In this document: one piece after another, positions 1 to 7,923 of the stretch
How positions within the stretch are numbered: the stretch's first letter is position 1
How the letters are laid out: every line of letters starts with the position of its first letter
Assembly: GCA_051745835.1 (NCBI GenBank)
Contig: JBNJEL010000019.1
Coordinates: 1-25,476 of the forward strand
From: JBNJEL01 sp051745835
GTDB taxonomy: Bacteria > Bacillota > Halanaerobiia > Halobacteroidales > Acetohalobiaceae
DNA length: 25,476 nt
Direction: 5' to 3'
Made by a program: the position numbers and the translations under genes
Notes under the pieces: generated by a model
Database searches by the model: none
What the model was told of the DNA's origin: nothing
The model's input: the letters and a program-made list of their open reading frames with translations, nothing else

Positions 1-244
1 ATGCTGCGCCCATTGCATAGGACATGATAATTCCACCGATAGCAGGAGCAATTACTAAATCAATCTCTTGATTATCAAAGCGACCAGCTAACTCATCACA
101 TAACTTACTTACATACTCTGGATACTGAAATACTTGCGCACACTGTAAATACTCATTACTGTGCTTACCTGAAGTTAACTTAAAGTGACCTTCCTGTAGT
201 ACACCTGTCTCTCTAAATATCTCTTTTACCTCTGTTTCATTCAT
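1..244 (-). CDS. pyrE: Orotate phosphoribosyltransferase (N-terminal part; 3' end outside window)
   Basis: PyrE converts orotate and PRPP to orotidine 5'-monophosphate, the fifth step of UMP synthesis, in the cytoplasm. About 81 codons are visible. The start is ATG at 244, behind an AAGGAG box. The N-terminus reads MNETEVKEIFRETGVLQEGH, followed by FKLTSGKHSNEY and IAPAIGGIIMSYAMGAA, which is the usual order for the OPRT fold (N-terminal substrate segment, then the first strand of the phosphoribosyltransferase domain). The PRPP signature lies beyond the window edge. It is the last gene seen of the pyr operon, 20 nt after the pyrD stop, so co-transcription is likely. Confidence 0.93.
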   Translation of the reverse strand, partial: MNETEVKEIFRETGVLQEGHFKLTSGKHSNEYLQCAQVFQYPEYVSKLCDELAGRFDNQEIDLVIAPAIGGIIMSYAMGAA

Positions 245-264
245 TAATCTCACTCCTTATTTAA

Positions 265-1176
265 TTAATCTACTAATCCAACAATCTCCTCTATAGAATC
301 ATATCCATTGCTGCTTAAGTACTCTTCAATCTCATCGATTACTTCCATTGAAACATTAGGATTAACAAAGTTAGCTGTACCGATTGAAACTGCACTAGCT
401 CCGGCTAATAAGAACTCAATGGCATCACGACCGCTCATAATACCACCCATTCCAATCAGCGGCAAATCAACTGCTTGAGCTACCTGATGCACCATTCGTA
501 CTGCTACCGGACGGATAGCCGGTCCCGATAGCCCACCAATCTGATTAGCTAAGATCGATTCTTGACGCTCAATATCAATCTTCATTCCGATTAAAGTATT
601 GATTAAGGAGATAATATCAGTTCCTGCCTCTTCTACTGCCTGAGCAATTGCTGTAATATCCGTTACATTAGGTGATAACTTAGTAATAACCGGTAAATCA
701 GTCTCTGAGCTAACTGCTTTAACTACATCAGCCGCCATCTGTGGCTGAGTTCCAAAGGCTAAACCGCCCTTCTTCACATTAGGACAGGAGATATTAATCT
801 CTAACGCAGCTACTTCTACCTGATCTAACTTGCTAGCTAACTTAGCGTAGTCATTGACACTATTACCAGAAATATTAACAATTATCTGGAAGTTGTAGTC
901 TTTAATACGAGGCAAAATCTGCTCGATAAAGTGATCGACACCAGGATTTTGTAAGCCAATAGCATTTAACATCCCCGCCGGTGTTTCAGCAATTCTCGGT
1001 GTCGGATTACCAGCTTTAGGTTCTAATGTCGTACCTTTGACCATTACTCCCCCTAATCTATCTAAATCAACATAGTCTTCGTACTCTTCTCCAAAGCCAA
1101 AAGTACCTGACGCTGTAATTACTGGGTTCTGGAGCTTTAATCCATTTAAATTAAGACTTAAGTTAGGCTTATTCAT
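265..1176 (-). CDS. pyrD: Dihydroorotate dehydrogenase 1B, catalytic subunit
   Basis: PyrD (PyrDB) oxidises dihydroorotate to orotate using FMN and passes electrons to PyrK, which reduces NAD+. It is 303 residues, full length for the class 1B type. The N-terminus has NPVITASGTFGFG, and the catalytic cysteine characteristic of class 1 enzymes is C131 in the segment NISCPNVKKGG. The C-terminal FMN phosphate site is GMGGIMSGRDAIEFLLAGA. A class 1A or class 2 enzyme is unlikely because pyrK lies directly upstream and overlaps it by 8 bp, which suggests translational coupling and matched amounts of the two subunits. The start ATG at 1176 follows an AGAGGTGA box. Confidence 0.96.
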   Translation of the reverse strand: MNKPNLSLNLNGLKLQNPVITASGTFGFGEEYEDYVDLDRLGGVMVKGTTLEPKAGNPTPRIAETPAGMLNAIGLQNPGVDHFIEQILPRIKDYNFQIIVNISGNSVNDYAKLASKLDQVEVAALEINISCPNVKKGGLAFGTQPQMAADVVKAVSSETDLPVITKLSPNVTDITAIAQAVEEAGTDIISLINTLIGMKIDIERQESILANQIGGLSGPAIRPVAVRMVHQVAQAVDLPLIGMGGIMSGRDAIEFLLAGASAVSIGTANFVNPNVSMEVIDEIEEYLSSNGYDSIEEIVGLVD

Positions 1177-1966
1177 CTAAAATCACCTCTGTTGCCTTAA
1201 AGACAGGGCCATCAGTACAGACCTTACGATATTCTACATCTGCTCCAGCTGCAACTTCTACTTCACAGACACAGGATAGACAGGCTCCTGTCCCACAGCC
1301 CATACGCTCTTCTAAAGATAGTTGTGCCTCTAAATTATCTTCATTAACTATTGACTGTACCGCTCGTAACATTGGAGTTGGCCCACAAGCAAAAGCCTGG
1401 TCATAATCTATTTCTTCTAACTGAGCAGTTAATAGCTCCGTCACAAAGCCTTCGTGTCCTAAACTACCATCATCAGTAGCAATCTGTAACTCAATTGGCA
1501 TCTCTTTTAACTCATCTAAACAGAATAATTCCTCTTTAGTCTGAGCTCCTACTATTGCTGTTACTTCCTTATCAAGAGCTACCAAATCATCTAGTAGAGC
1601 TACTAACGGTGCAGTTCCAATCCCCCCACCGATAACTACTACTTTTTCACCGATATTATCTAACTCAAAGCCATTACCTAACGGTCCCATGACATCAATT
1701 ACTTCACCAGTTTCTCGCTTAGCTAAAGCCTTAGTTCCAGCACCAAAGACGCGATAGACAATCTCTAGTGTACCTGCTTGGCGCTGATAACGGTAGATAC
1801 TAATTGGTCTTCTCAGTAAGGGATCTAATCCATCTGTACATCTAACGTGTAGAAACTGTCCTGAATCAATCTCTGCTGCCAGCTCAGGTAATGAAATTAC
1901 CATCTTATAATCTATCTCAGTTAACTGTTGATTGGCTAAAATCTCTCCTGTAGCTTGTCTAGCCAT
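1169..1966 (-). CDS. pyrK: Dihydroorotate dehydrogenase electron-transfer subunit
   Basis: PyrK is the FAD and [2Fe-2S] partner of PyrD that moves electrons from the FMN subunit to NAD+. It is 265 residues. The ferredoxin-reductase-like FAD domain has RRPISIYR at about 52-59, and the nucleotide domain has GGGIGTAPL near 113-121 and ACGPTPMLRA further on. The C-terminal iron-sulfur motif has cysteines C224, C229, C232 and C250, the expected spacing for the PyrK [2Fe-2S] cluster; C234 is an extra cysteine in the same loop. The start ATG at 1966 is placed 7 nt after GGAGG. It overlaps pyrD at its 3' end and follows pyrF by about 30 nt in the operon. Confidence 0.96.
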   Translation of the reverse strand: MARQATGEILANQQLTEIDYKMVISLPELAAEIDSGQFLHVRCTDGLDPLLRRPISIYRYQRQAGTLEIVYRVFGAGTKALAKRETGEVIDVMGPLGNGFELDNIGEKVVVIGGGIGTAPLVALLDDLVALDKEVTAIVGAQTKEELFCLDELKEMPIELQIATDDGSLGHEGFVTELLTAQLEEIDYDQAFACGPTPMLRAVQSIVNEDNLEAQLSLEERMGCGTGACLSCVCEVEVAAGADVEYRKVCTDGPVFKATEVILDE

Positions 1967-1998
1967 GCCATAACCTCCCTCATTTTACTACCATCTAC

Positions 1999-2955
1999 TT
2001 ACCAAGGTAGCTGTCCATTATCAGCTAAAGCTTGATTAATATCCTCGCGCATATACTTAACTGCTGCCTTAGCTGCTGCTTGATATTCAGCCTCTGTAAA
2101 CTTATCCTGCCATGGTTCACGTTCATAAGCAAAGATAATCCCGCGCGCGGAATTAACAATTGCTCCATAGCCATCTTCTTTAAAGGAAGGAACTACTTCT
2201 TGAGCCCCTGCTCCCTGCGCACCATAACCAGGTACTAAGAAGTAAGCATCAGACATTAACTCTCTTAACTGGGCAGCCTCCTTAGGATAAGTAGCACCAA
2301 CTACTGCTCCTACTGCTGAAAATCCGTCGCCATCTTTAGTCTTAGCACCCCACTGATTAACTAACTGAGCCATCTTCTCATATATCTTCTCGTTATCAAC
2401 CTCTAAATCCTGTAGCTCACCAGCTGAAGGATTAGAAGTTCTAACCAAGACAAAGATACCGCGATCATGTTGATTACAGGAATCTAAAAATGGATCTATA
2501 CCATCGCTGCCTAAGTAACCATTAACCGTTAAAGCATCAGCTCCGTATCCTAACTCTGACTCATCCCAAAAATCTACCTTACCTAAATGCCCGTCAGCAT
2601 AAGCCTTAGCTGTCGAACCGATATCATTTCGCTTAGCATCACCGATTACCAATAAGCCTTGCTCTTGTGCATACTTAATTGTCTCTTGATAAGCCTTAAT
2701 TCCGTGGTAACCATACTGTTCATAAAAGGCAATTTGAGGTTTAACTGCTGGAGCATAATCAGCAATAGCATCAATAATCCCGCGGTTAAACTCTAAAAAT
2801 ATCTCACCTACTGCCTCTTTAGTCTTACCTAACTTTACTACAATATCTTCTTTAATCTGACTTGGAATCCGATTCAAACGCGGATCTAATCCAACACAGA
2901 CAAAGCTCTCTTTCTCTCTAATCTTCTCTTCTAATCTATCAATAAATCCAGCCAT
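1999..2955 (-). CDS. pyrF: Orotidine 5'-phosphate decarboxylase (long type)
   Basis: PyrF decarboxylates OMP to UMP, the last step of the pathway. The protein is 318 residues, so it is the longer type-2 subfamily rather than the roughly 230-residue Bacillus/E. coli form. Visible motifs are VCVGLDPRL (19-27), K72 in VKPQIAF, and GDAKRNDIGSTAKAYA, which supplies the D106-x-K108-x-x-D111 catalytic set; the phosphate-binding end has VPGYGAQGA. I chose ATG at 2955 because AAGGGAG sits 8 nt upstream; an in-frame GTG at 2964 lies directly against that box and is unlikely. The box overlaps the pyrC stop codon, so the two are tightly linked. The order pyrC-pyrF-pyrK differs from Bacillus, where carAB follows pyrC and pyrF follows pyrD. 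Confidence 0.95.
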   Translation of the reverse strand: MAGFIDRLEEKIREKESFVCVGLDPRLNRIPSQIKEDIVVKLGKTKEAVGEIFLEFNRGIIDAIADYAPAVKPQIAFYEQYGYHGIKAYQETIKYAQEQGLLVIGDAKRNDIGSTAKAYADGHLGKVDFWDESELGYGADALTVNGYLGSDGIDPFLDSCNQHDRGIFVLVRTSNPSAGELQDLEVDNEKIYEKMAQLVNQWGAKTKDGDGFSAVGAVVGATYPKEAAQLRELMSDAYFLVPGYGAQGAGAQEVVPSFKEDGYGAIVNSARGIIFAYEREPWQDKFTEAEYQAAAKAAVKYMREDINQALADNGQLPW

Positions 2956-2968
2956 CTGATTCACTCCC

Positions 2969-4255
2969 TTATATTATTTCTCCATCCTGCATTACTACCT
3001 GACCATTAACTATTGTAGCGGTTGCTTGTCCTGTTAATTTACGACCAGCAAATGGAGTATTCGTTCCTTTAGAATAGAACTGATCAACATCTACTTGATA
3101 TTCATTATCTAAATCAATTACTGTAATATCAGCTATACTTCCTTCAGTTAAAGATCCTTTCTCTAAACCTAAGATCTGAGCTGGATTAATCGTTAACTTC
3201 TCGATTGCCTCTTCTAAAGTAATAATCCCCGGTTTAACTAGCTCGGTAATTACTAAAGAAAGTGCTGTCTCTAAACCTGAGATCCCAAATGGAGCATAAT
3301 TATACTCCACATCTTTCTCTTCCCAAGCATGAGGAGCATGATCAGTAGCAATCGCATCTATTGTACCATCAGCTAATCCTGCTTTAATCTCCTCAACATC
3401 TTCCTTACTTCTCAGCGGTGGATTAACCTTAGTATTAGTATCGAAAGAAGTAATCTCTTGATCAGTTAAGGTAAAGTGATGTGGTGTAACTTCCGCAGTA
3501 ACTTTTACACCGCGTTCCTTAGCATCTCTAACCATCTCTACCGCTCGTTTTGTGCTGATATGGGCAATATGAAGATGAGCATCTGTCATCTCTGCTAAGC
3601 GAATATCACGAGCTACAATCACATCCTCTGCTGCTGCCGGAATCGGATCTAGACCGCTTAATGTAGAGTAGTATCCCTCATTAACTACACCATCATTAGC
3701 TAATACTTCATCTTCACAGTGAGCAATCACCGGTAAATCGAAAGCCTGTACATACTCCAAAGCTAAGCGCATTAGTTCCGAATTCATCACTGTATTACCA
3801 TCATCAGAAATTCCTACAATTCCTGACTCTTTCATATAGCCGATCTCAGATAGCTCTTTACCTTCTAATTCTTTAGAGATACTACCGACGGGCAAGACAT
3901 TTACCTTACCTTCTGACTCAGCTCGTCTAATAATCGAATCAACTACCGCTGAGTTATCTATTACTGGATCAGTATTTGGCATACAGGCAACGGAAGTAAA
4001 TCCTCCTGCTGCTGCACTCTCTGTACCAGTCTTAATTGTCTCTTTATGTTCAAAGCCTGGTTCGCGTAGATGAACATGCATATCGATCAAACCAGGAGTT
4101 ACTATCTGCCCACTAGCGTCAACTACTTCTGCCTCATCATCTTCAATATTAGTATCAATCTGAACAATCTGATTATCTTCCACTAAAATATCCAATTCTT
4201 GATTTAAATCATCAGCTGGACTAACTACCTGACCACCTTTAATTAGTAGTTTCAT
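2969..4255 (-). CDS. pyrC: Dihydroorotase (type I)
   Basis: PyrC cyclises N-carbamoyl-aspartate to dihydroorotate and is a zinc amidohydrolase. It is 428 residues from the chosen start, typical for type I dihydroorotases. Metal-site motifs are DMHVHLREPGFEHKET (H60, H62), the aspartate pair at about 151-152 in GISDDGNT, H179 in PVIAHCEDE, HLHIAHIST and the C-terminal ATDHAPH. The start ATG at 4255 has GGAGG about 10 nt upstream; an in-frame GTG at 4267 is inside that ribosome binding site and is rejected. The gene begins inside the last codons of pyrB (17 bp overlap), an arrangement that suggests translational coupling. Confidence 0.96.
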   Translation of the reverse strand: MKLLIKGGQVVSPADDLNQELDILVEDNQIVQIDTNIEDDEAEVVDASGQIVTPGLIDMHVHLREPGFEHKETIKTGTESAAAGGFTSVACMPNTDPVIDNSAVVDSIIRRAESEGKVNVLPVGSISKELEGKELSEIGYMKESGIVGISDDGNTVMNSELMRLALEYVQAFDLPVIAHCEDEVLANDGVVNEGYYSTLSGLDPIPAAAEDVIVARDIRLAEMTDAHLHIAHISTKRAVEMVRDAKERGVKVTAEVTPHHFTLTDQEITSFDTNTKVNPPLRSKEDVEEIKAGLADGTIDAIATDHAPHAWEEKDVEYNYAPFGISGLETALSLVITELVKPGIITLEEAIEKLTINPAQILGLEKGSLTEGSIADITVIDLDNEYQVDVDQFYSKGTNTPFAGRKLTGQATATIVNGQVVMQDGEII

Positions 4256-5180
4256 CAATCTGCTCACCTCCGGTTAATAGATATAACAGAGCCATCCGAA
4301 TTGCTACTCCATTAGTTACCTGTTCGTTAATAATTGATCTTTCCCCGTAAGCTACTTCAGGAGTAATCTCTATTCCGCGGTTAATTGGTCCTGGGTGCAT
4401 TACTGTCACTTCATCGCCTATCAACTCTAATACTTTCTCGCTGACACCATAAAACTCAGTATATTCCCCTAAGCTAGGTAGGAAACCGCTCTCTTGTCGT
4501 TCTAACTGAATTCGTAGAATATTGACAGCATCAATCCCAGCTAATCCTTCTGCTAGATCATAGTAGACATCTACTCCTAGCTGCTCTAAATCAGTAGGAA
4601 TCAATGTCGGAGGACCTACTACTCGAACATCAGCACCTAACTTCTTTAAAGCGCAGATATTCGATCTTGCTACTCGACTATGCTTAATATCACCTACTAT
4701 TGCTACTGTCTCTCCTTCAATCTGACCTCGCTCTTCGCGCAAAGAATACATATCTAATAAAGCCTGCGTCGGATGAGCATGTGCTCCATCACCAGCATTA
4801 AGTACCGAAGCATCAATCTTTTTAGCTAACATATGAGGGGACCCTGGGATGCCGTGCCGCATAATTACTACATCGGCTCCCATTGCTTCTAATGTCTTAG
4901 CTGTATCTACTAAGCTCTCTCCTTTAACTACACTACTTGTTGAAACTGATAAACTCATCATATCCGCACTCAAACGCTTACCAGCTAGATCAAAGGATGA
5001 CTTGGTGCGAGTACTCGGTTCGTAAAATAGATTAATCACCGTCTTACCGCGTAACGTTGGAACCTTCTTAATTGATCTAGTAAAGATTTCTTTCATTGAT
5101 TCTGCAGTATCAAGAATTAACTCTATTTCATCGCCAGTTAAATTTGATAAATCTAAAAGATGCTTATGTTTAAACCCCAT
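4239..5180 (-). CDS. pyrB: Aspartate carbamoyltransferase catalytic subunit
   Basis: PyrB condenses carbamoyl phosphate with aspartate, the committed step of pyrimidine synthesis. The 313-residue protein has the carbamoyl-phosphate loop FYEPSTRTKSSF (S56-T57-R58-T59), the VKGESLVDT lysine loop around K87, and HPTQALLDMYSLRE (H136-P137-T138-Q139). HPGPINRGIE occurs near the C-terminus. No regulatory pyrI gene is adjacent, which matches the Bacillus-type unregulated trimer. The ATG at 5180 is behind GAGGAGGG. It follows pyrP by 143 nt, the largest gap within the pyr gene string apart from the pyrR-pyrP attenuator. Confidence 0.97.
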   Translation of the reverse strand: MGFKHKHLLDLSNLTGDEIELILDTAESMKEIFTRSIKKVPTLRGKTVINLFYEPSTRTKSSFDLAGKRLSADMMSLSVSTSSVVKGESLVDTAKTLEAMGADVVIMRHGIPGSPHMLAKKIDASVLNAGDGAHAHPTQALLDMYSLREERGQIEGETVAIVGDIKHSRVARSNICALKKLGADVRVVGPPTLIPTDLEQLGVDVYYDLAEGLAGIDAVNILRIQLERQESGFLPSLGEYTEFYGVSEKVLELIGDEVTVMHPGPINRGIEITPEVAYGERSIINEQVTNGVAIRMALLYLLTGGEQIDETTN

Positions 5181-5210
5181 TTAAAAATCCCTCCTCAATT
5201 TATAAATCAT

Positions 5211-5237
5211 AAATTCCTCTGCTAATAGCAGGAGATT
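5211..5237 (-). other. Hairpin in the pyrP-pyrB gap
   Basis: The minus strand can form a stem from AAATCTCCTGCT and AGCAGAGGAATTT around an ATT loop, with one mismatch and one bulged A. No T-run follows, so it is not a clear terminator, and no PyrR-loop consensus is visible upstream in the 143-nt gap. In Bacillus the third PyrR attenuator lies at this position. Here it is either absent, degenerate, or replaced by a hairpin that may only affect processing or RNA stability. The role is unknown. Confidence 0.4.
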
Positions 5238-5323
5238 TACTTTGCCACTAGTTTAGTCCTTTTAAGTTATCTCTATACAAGCCTAATTCTCAATCCCTAT
5301 TAACCTTACTAATTCTAAAATCA

Positions 5324-6571
5324 TTATTCCGCCTTGATAGTTTCGGATTTCTTACGCTTAGGTAGTAAGATATTTAATGCAATTCCTACAATCGCTGCTA
5401 AACCCATTCCTTTTAACTCTGTTTCTAAACCAGGAATTGGAAAAGCTAAGTTACTAATTCCAATTACTAAAATAGTTGAAACTATAACTAGATTGCGATT
5501 CTTACTTAGATCGACTTCATTCTCAATTAAAGTTCGTAGTCCAATTGAAGCAATCATTCCAAAGAGTAAGATGACAATACCGCCCATCACTGCTTCAGGA
5601 ATCGTTCTAATTAAAGCACCTAACTTCTGAACAAAACTCATCACAAAGATAAAACAAGCAGCTAACTCAATCACCACTGGACTATGAACCTTAGTAATTG
5701 CTAAGACTCCAATATTCTCACCATAAGTTGTGTTTGGCGGTCCGCCCAATAAAGCTGCAAAGGCTGTCGCCACACCATCACCTAACATTGTCCGATGTAG
5801 ACCTGGCTCTTCAATAAACTCGCGGTCTACAGTCTTACTTAGTGCTAATACATCACCTAAATGCTCTACCATCGTCACCACAGCTATCGGAGCAATAATC
5901 AAAGCTGCCGGTAAACTAGCCGAAAACTCTTTAACACTTGGTAATGAAAAATCAGGCAAGGCTAACCAAGCAGCCTCCATCACTGGTGCTAAATCTACTA
6001 TCCCAGCTCCAAGAGCAAAGATATAACCTGCTACTACTCCAATTAGAATTGGAATTACTTTCAAGATGCCTTTAGCAAAGATGCTAATTATAATTGCTAC
6101 CGCTAAAGTAAAGATCGCAGTAGGCAGATGCTGAGTTGCCATATCTTTAGCTGTCGGAGCTAGTCCTAAACCAATAGTCATAATCACTGGCCCGACCACT
6201 ACCGGCGGTAGATACTTTTCAAACAAATCTGTACCGACTAACTTAATTATTGCGGACATAATCATATAGATAATCCCGGCTGTCAGACAACCTAACATTG
6301 CTCCCGAAATTCCAAATTCCTTCTTAGCAGCAATAATTGGAGCAATAAAGGCAAATGAAGAACCTAAATAAGCCGGAACCTGCCCTTTAGTAATTAAATG
6401 AAAGATAATCGTACCTACAGCTGATGTAAATAGTGCTACTGATGGATCTAATCCTGTTAACTTTGGTACTAAAACTGTAGCTCCAAACATCGCAAAAATA
6501 TGTTGAACTGCTAACATAACTTTTCTTACCGGAACTATCTCTTCTTGACGCAAACTAGGTTTATTAGCCAT
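5324..6571 (-). CDS. pyrP: Uracil permease (NCS2 family)
   Basis: This is an integral membrane uracil:proton symporter of the nucleobase-cation-symporter-2 family (UraA/PyrP). It is 415 residues and almost entirely hydrophobic, consistent with the 14-segment UraA fold. Family motifs seen are AVQHIFAMFGATVLVPKLTG in the first segment, YLGSSFAFIAPI in segment 3, and GGPPNTTYGENIGVLAIT in the substrate region, whose Glu aligns with the uracil-binding glutamate of UraA. The ATG at 6571 follows TAGGAGGT. It sits between pyrR and pyrB as in Bacillus and is preceded by its own PyrR-type attenuator, so uracil uptake should be repressed when UMP/UTP is plentiful. Confidence 0.95.
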   Translation of the reverse strand: MANKPSLRQEEIVPVRKVMLAVQHIFAMFGATVLVPKLTGLDPSVALFTSAVGTIIFHLITKGQVPAYLGSSFAFIAPIIAAKKEFGISGAMLGCLTAGIIYMIMSAIIKLVGTDLFEKYLPPVVVGPVIMTIGLGLAPTAKDMATQHLPTAIFTLAVAIIISIFAKGILKVIPILIGVVAGYIFALGAGIVDLAPVMEAAWLALPDFSLPSVKEFSASLPAALIIAPIAVVTMVEHLGDVLALSKTVDREFIEEPGLHRTMLGDGVATAFAALLGGPPNTTYGENIGVLAITKVHSPVVIELAACFIFVMSFVQKLGALIRTIPEAVMGGIVILLFGMIASIGLRTLIENEVDLSKNRNLVIVSTILVIGISNLAFPIPGLETELKGMGLAAIVGIALNILLPKRKKSETIKAE

Positions 6572-6616
6572 AATTACTACCTCCTAAATTATTACGACTC
6601 TTATTTAATTGTTATA

Positions 6617-6718
6617 CAGAAAACCTCCCTGCAGCTCTGTAAAGCCACAAGGAGGTTTAATTGCCAGACAAAAACAGTTAAACCCCTTATTAGCCTCACA
6701 GGACTAACTTAAAAGGGC
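6617..6718 (-). promoter_or_regulatory. PyrR-dependent attenuator between pyrR and pyrP
   Basis: On the minus strand the PyrR recognition loop AGTCCTGTGAGGCT (6692-6705) matches the consensus ARUCCNGNGAGGYU exactly. It is closed by TTAG/CTAA and then by CCCTT/AAGGG (ends near 6717 and 6684), forming the anti-antiterminator hairpin. Downstream, AAACCTCC (6658-6651) pairs with GGAGGTTT (6628-6621) to give the terminator, followed by a short T-rich stretch. Known PyrR biology: UMP/UTP-bound PyrR stabilises the first hairpin, freeing the terminator. The T-tract is weak, so the terminator may be leaky. Confidence 0.9.
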
Positions 6719-6742
6719 TACCTAATTAAATTATGTATCCTC

Positions 6743-7288
6743 TTATTCTTCGTCATACTCCATTAAAACTACTGCTTCCTGATCATCAATCTCATCTAAC
6801 TTTACCTCAACTACCTCTTCTTTAGCAGTTGGTAAGTTCTTGCCAACATAATCAGCGCTAATTGGTAATTCGCGATGTCCACGATCAATTAAGATAGCTA
6901 ATTGGATTGACTCTGGTCTTCCTAAATCTATTAATGCATCGAGAGCTGCTCTAACTGTACGTCCAGTATATAAGACATCATCCACCAAAACTACTTTCTT
7001 ACCAGTAATATCAAATGGAATTTCAGTCTGGTGCACAATTGGCTGTTGAGCTACTGTTGTTAAATCATCACGATAGAGAGTAATATCTAAAATGCCAACT
7101 GGTACTTCTCCCTCAATCTCAGTAATCTTATTAGCAATTCGTTTAGCTAACGGCGCTCCTCTAGTTCTAATCCCAATAATTACTACATCTTCTAATCCTT
7201 CATTCTTCTCTAAAATTTCATGAGAAATACGAGTTAATGCGCGGCTAATACCTTCATCATCTAACAGATCCTTTTTATAATTTAGCAA
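6743..7288 (-). CDS. pyrR: Bifunctional pyr operon RNA-binding attenuation protein / uracil phosphoribosyltransferase
   Basis: PyrR senses UMP/UTP and binds the leader RNA hairpins of the pyr operon, causing transcription termination; it also has weak uracil phosphoribosyltransferase activity. At 181 residues it is full length. The PRPP-binding motif is VVLVDDVLYTGRT at about 99-111, and the N-terminal region IIGIRTRGAPLAKRIA is typical of the family. The start codon is TTG at 7288, with GGAGG 7 nt upstream. It is the first gene of the operon and is flanked by two sequences that carry PyrR loops, so it is autoregulated and also controls pyrP and the genes downstream. Confidence 0.97.
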   Translation of the reverse strand: MLNYKKDLLDDEGISRALTRISHEILEKNEGLEDVVIIGIRTRGAPLAKRIANKITEIEGEVPVGILDITLYRDDLTTVAQQPIVHQTEIPFDITGKKVVLVDDVLYTGRTVRAALDALIDLGRPESIQLAILIDRGHRELPISADYVGKNLPTAKEEVVEVKLDEIDDQEAVVLMEYDEE

Positions 7289-7320
7289 ATTAATTCCTCC
7301 TGAAATTATAAAATTTCAAT

Positions 7321-7416
7321 AAAAAAAATCCTTCCTACCTTTGAGATCAGTAAGAAGGATAAACTCAGTCTATGTACACTTCTCCTTACCAGTCTCACAG
7401 GACTAATTTAAAGGAG
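7321..7416 (-). promoter_or_regulatory. PyrR-dependent attenuator in the pyrR leader
   Basis: On the minus strand, CTCCTT (7416-7411) and AAGGAG (7387-7382) close a hairpin displaying AGTCCTGTGAGACT (7404-7391), one base off the PyrR consensus. The following terminator has an 11-bp stem (arms 7360-7350 and 7338-7328, one G-U pair) and runs into eight T residues, a textbook intrinsic terminator. The 3' arm of the PyrR hairpin (GTAAGGAG) can also pair with the 5' arm of the terminator (CTTCTTAC), which supplies the antiterminator alternative. It lies between the promoter at 7452-7480 and the pyrR start. Confidence 0.92.
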
Positions 7417-7451
7417 CCTACTATTTAATTAACTTTTTATAACTTGATTAG

Positions 7452-7480
7452 AGTTTACCATAAGCTCATCTGAATGTCAA
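7452..7480 (-). promoter_or_regulatory. Sigma-A type promoter of the pyr operon
   Basis: The minus strand has TTGACA at 7480-7475 and TAAACT at 7457-7452 separated by exactly 17 nt. The expected transcript would begin near 7445 and run through the PyrR attenuator into pyrR. No other good promoter is visible between here and pyrE. Confidence 0.85.
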
Positions 7481-7502
7481 TACTTAATTCATTGCAAATA
7501 GG

Positions 7503-7651
7503 TTGTTGAATAAATAAAATTTCCAAATATAAAGAAGAGATTAGCCACTCGCCCTGAACGAAGTGAGGAAGTAGTCTTGGGCTGCGCTCTGAGCAAAGCG
7601 AGGAATTACTCTTGGGGTGAATTAGCACAGATTAAACATTTTATTCAACAA
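7503..7651. repeat. Small inverted-repeat-bounded element with internal 35-bp tandem duplication
   Basis: The segment is bounded by a perfect 12-bp inverted repeat: TTGTTGAATAAA at 7503-7514 and its complement at 7640-7651. Outside and inside this core the match continues imperfectly. Inside are two abutting 35-bp units, 7550-7584 and 7585-7619, identical at 28 of 35 positions; each contains a short hairpin (CACT...AGTG and CGCT...AGCG) and ends in CTTGGG-G/C-TG. There is no coding potential. It could be a MITE-like element or a remnant of an insertion sequence. I do not recognise a named family, and no clear target-site duplication is visible. Confidence 0.6.
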
Positions 7652-7655
7652 GGTC

Positions 7656-7684
7656 TTAATAAAAACTAAAAAACTACCTATACT
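7656..7684 (+). promoter_or_regulatory. Possible promoter of the ferredoxin gene
   Basis: TATACT at 7679-7684 with a weak TTAATA -35 at 7656-7661, 17 nt apart. The expected start of transcription would leave a leader of about 20 nt carrying the AAAGGAG ribosome binding site. The -35 begins just outside the right inverted repeat of the small repeat element, which may therefore influence it. Weak call. Confidence 0.35.
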
Positions 7685-7710
7685 AATCATAGAAAAGGAG
7701 TGATTAATAA

Positions 7711-7914
7711 ATGCCAGCTAAAACTATGTCTTTAAAAGTAGACCCAGAATTATGTATTAGCTGTGGACTATGTATTGAAACTTGTCCTGCAGTTTTTGAC
7801 TGGGACGAGAATGATAAGGCAACAGCTACAGTAGACCAAGTTCCTGAAAAGGTACAAGGTGATGCTACTGCTGCTAAGGAAGGTTGTCCTACTGAAGCAA
7901 TCAAAGATGCTTAA
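7711..7914 (+). CDS. Ferredoxin, single [4Fe-4S] cluster type
   Basis: A 67-residue cytoplasmic electron carrier. The first motif has C15-x2-C18-x2-C21-x3-C25-P and the second is C59-P-T-E-A-I. By comparison with monocluster ferredoxins such as that of Thermotoga maritima, C15, C18, C21 and C59 should bind one [4Fe-4S] cluster, while C25 corresponds to a cysteine that forms a disulfide there. The expected partner cysteine is absent here, so C25 should be free. The start ATG follows AAAGGAG by 10 nt. It is transcribed alone, divergent from pyrR and convergent with the chemoreceptor, with a strong hairpin after the stop. Its redox partner cannot be told from the context. Confidence 0.93.
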   Translation: MPAKTMSLKVDPELCISCGLCIETCPAVFDWDENDKATATVDQVPEKVQGDATAAKEGCPTEAIKDA

Positions 7915-7923
7915 GTAAGACCT

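Noticed and set aside
2032..2238. Plus-strand frame inside pyrF, and similar frames at 5334-5630 and 5730-6026 inside pyrP
   Set aside because: Antisense shadows of strongly supported genes; no ribosome binding site or recognisable domain.
5240..5310. Third PyrR binding loop in the pyrP-pyrB gap
   Set aside because: The closest stretch on the minus strand lacks the UCC and GAGG core of the consensus.
7704..7904. Minus-strand frame opposite the ferredoxin gene
   Set aside because: Fully antisense to a clear ferredoxin; no SD and no family features.
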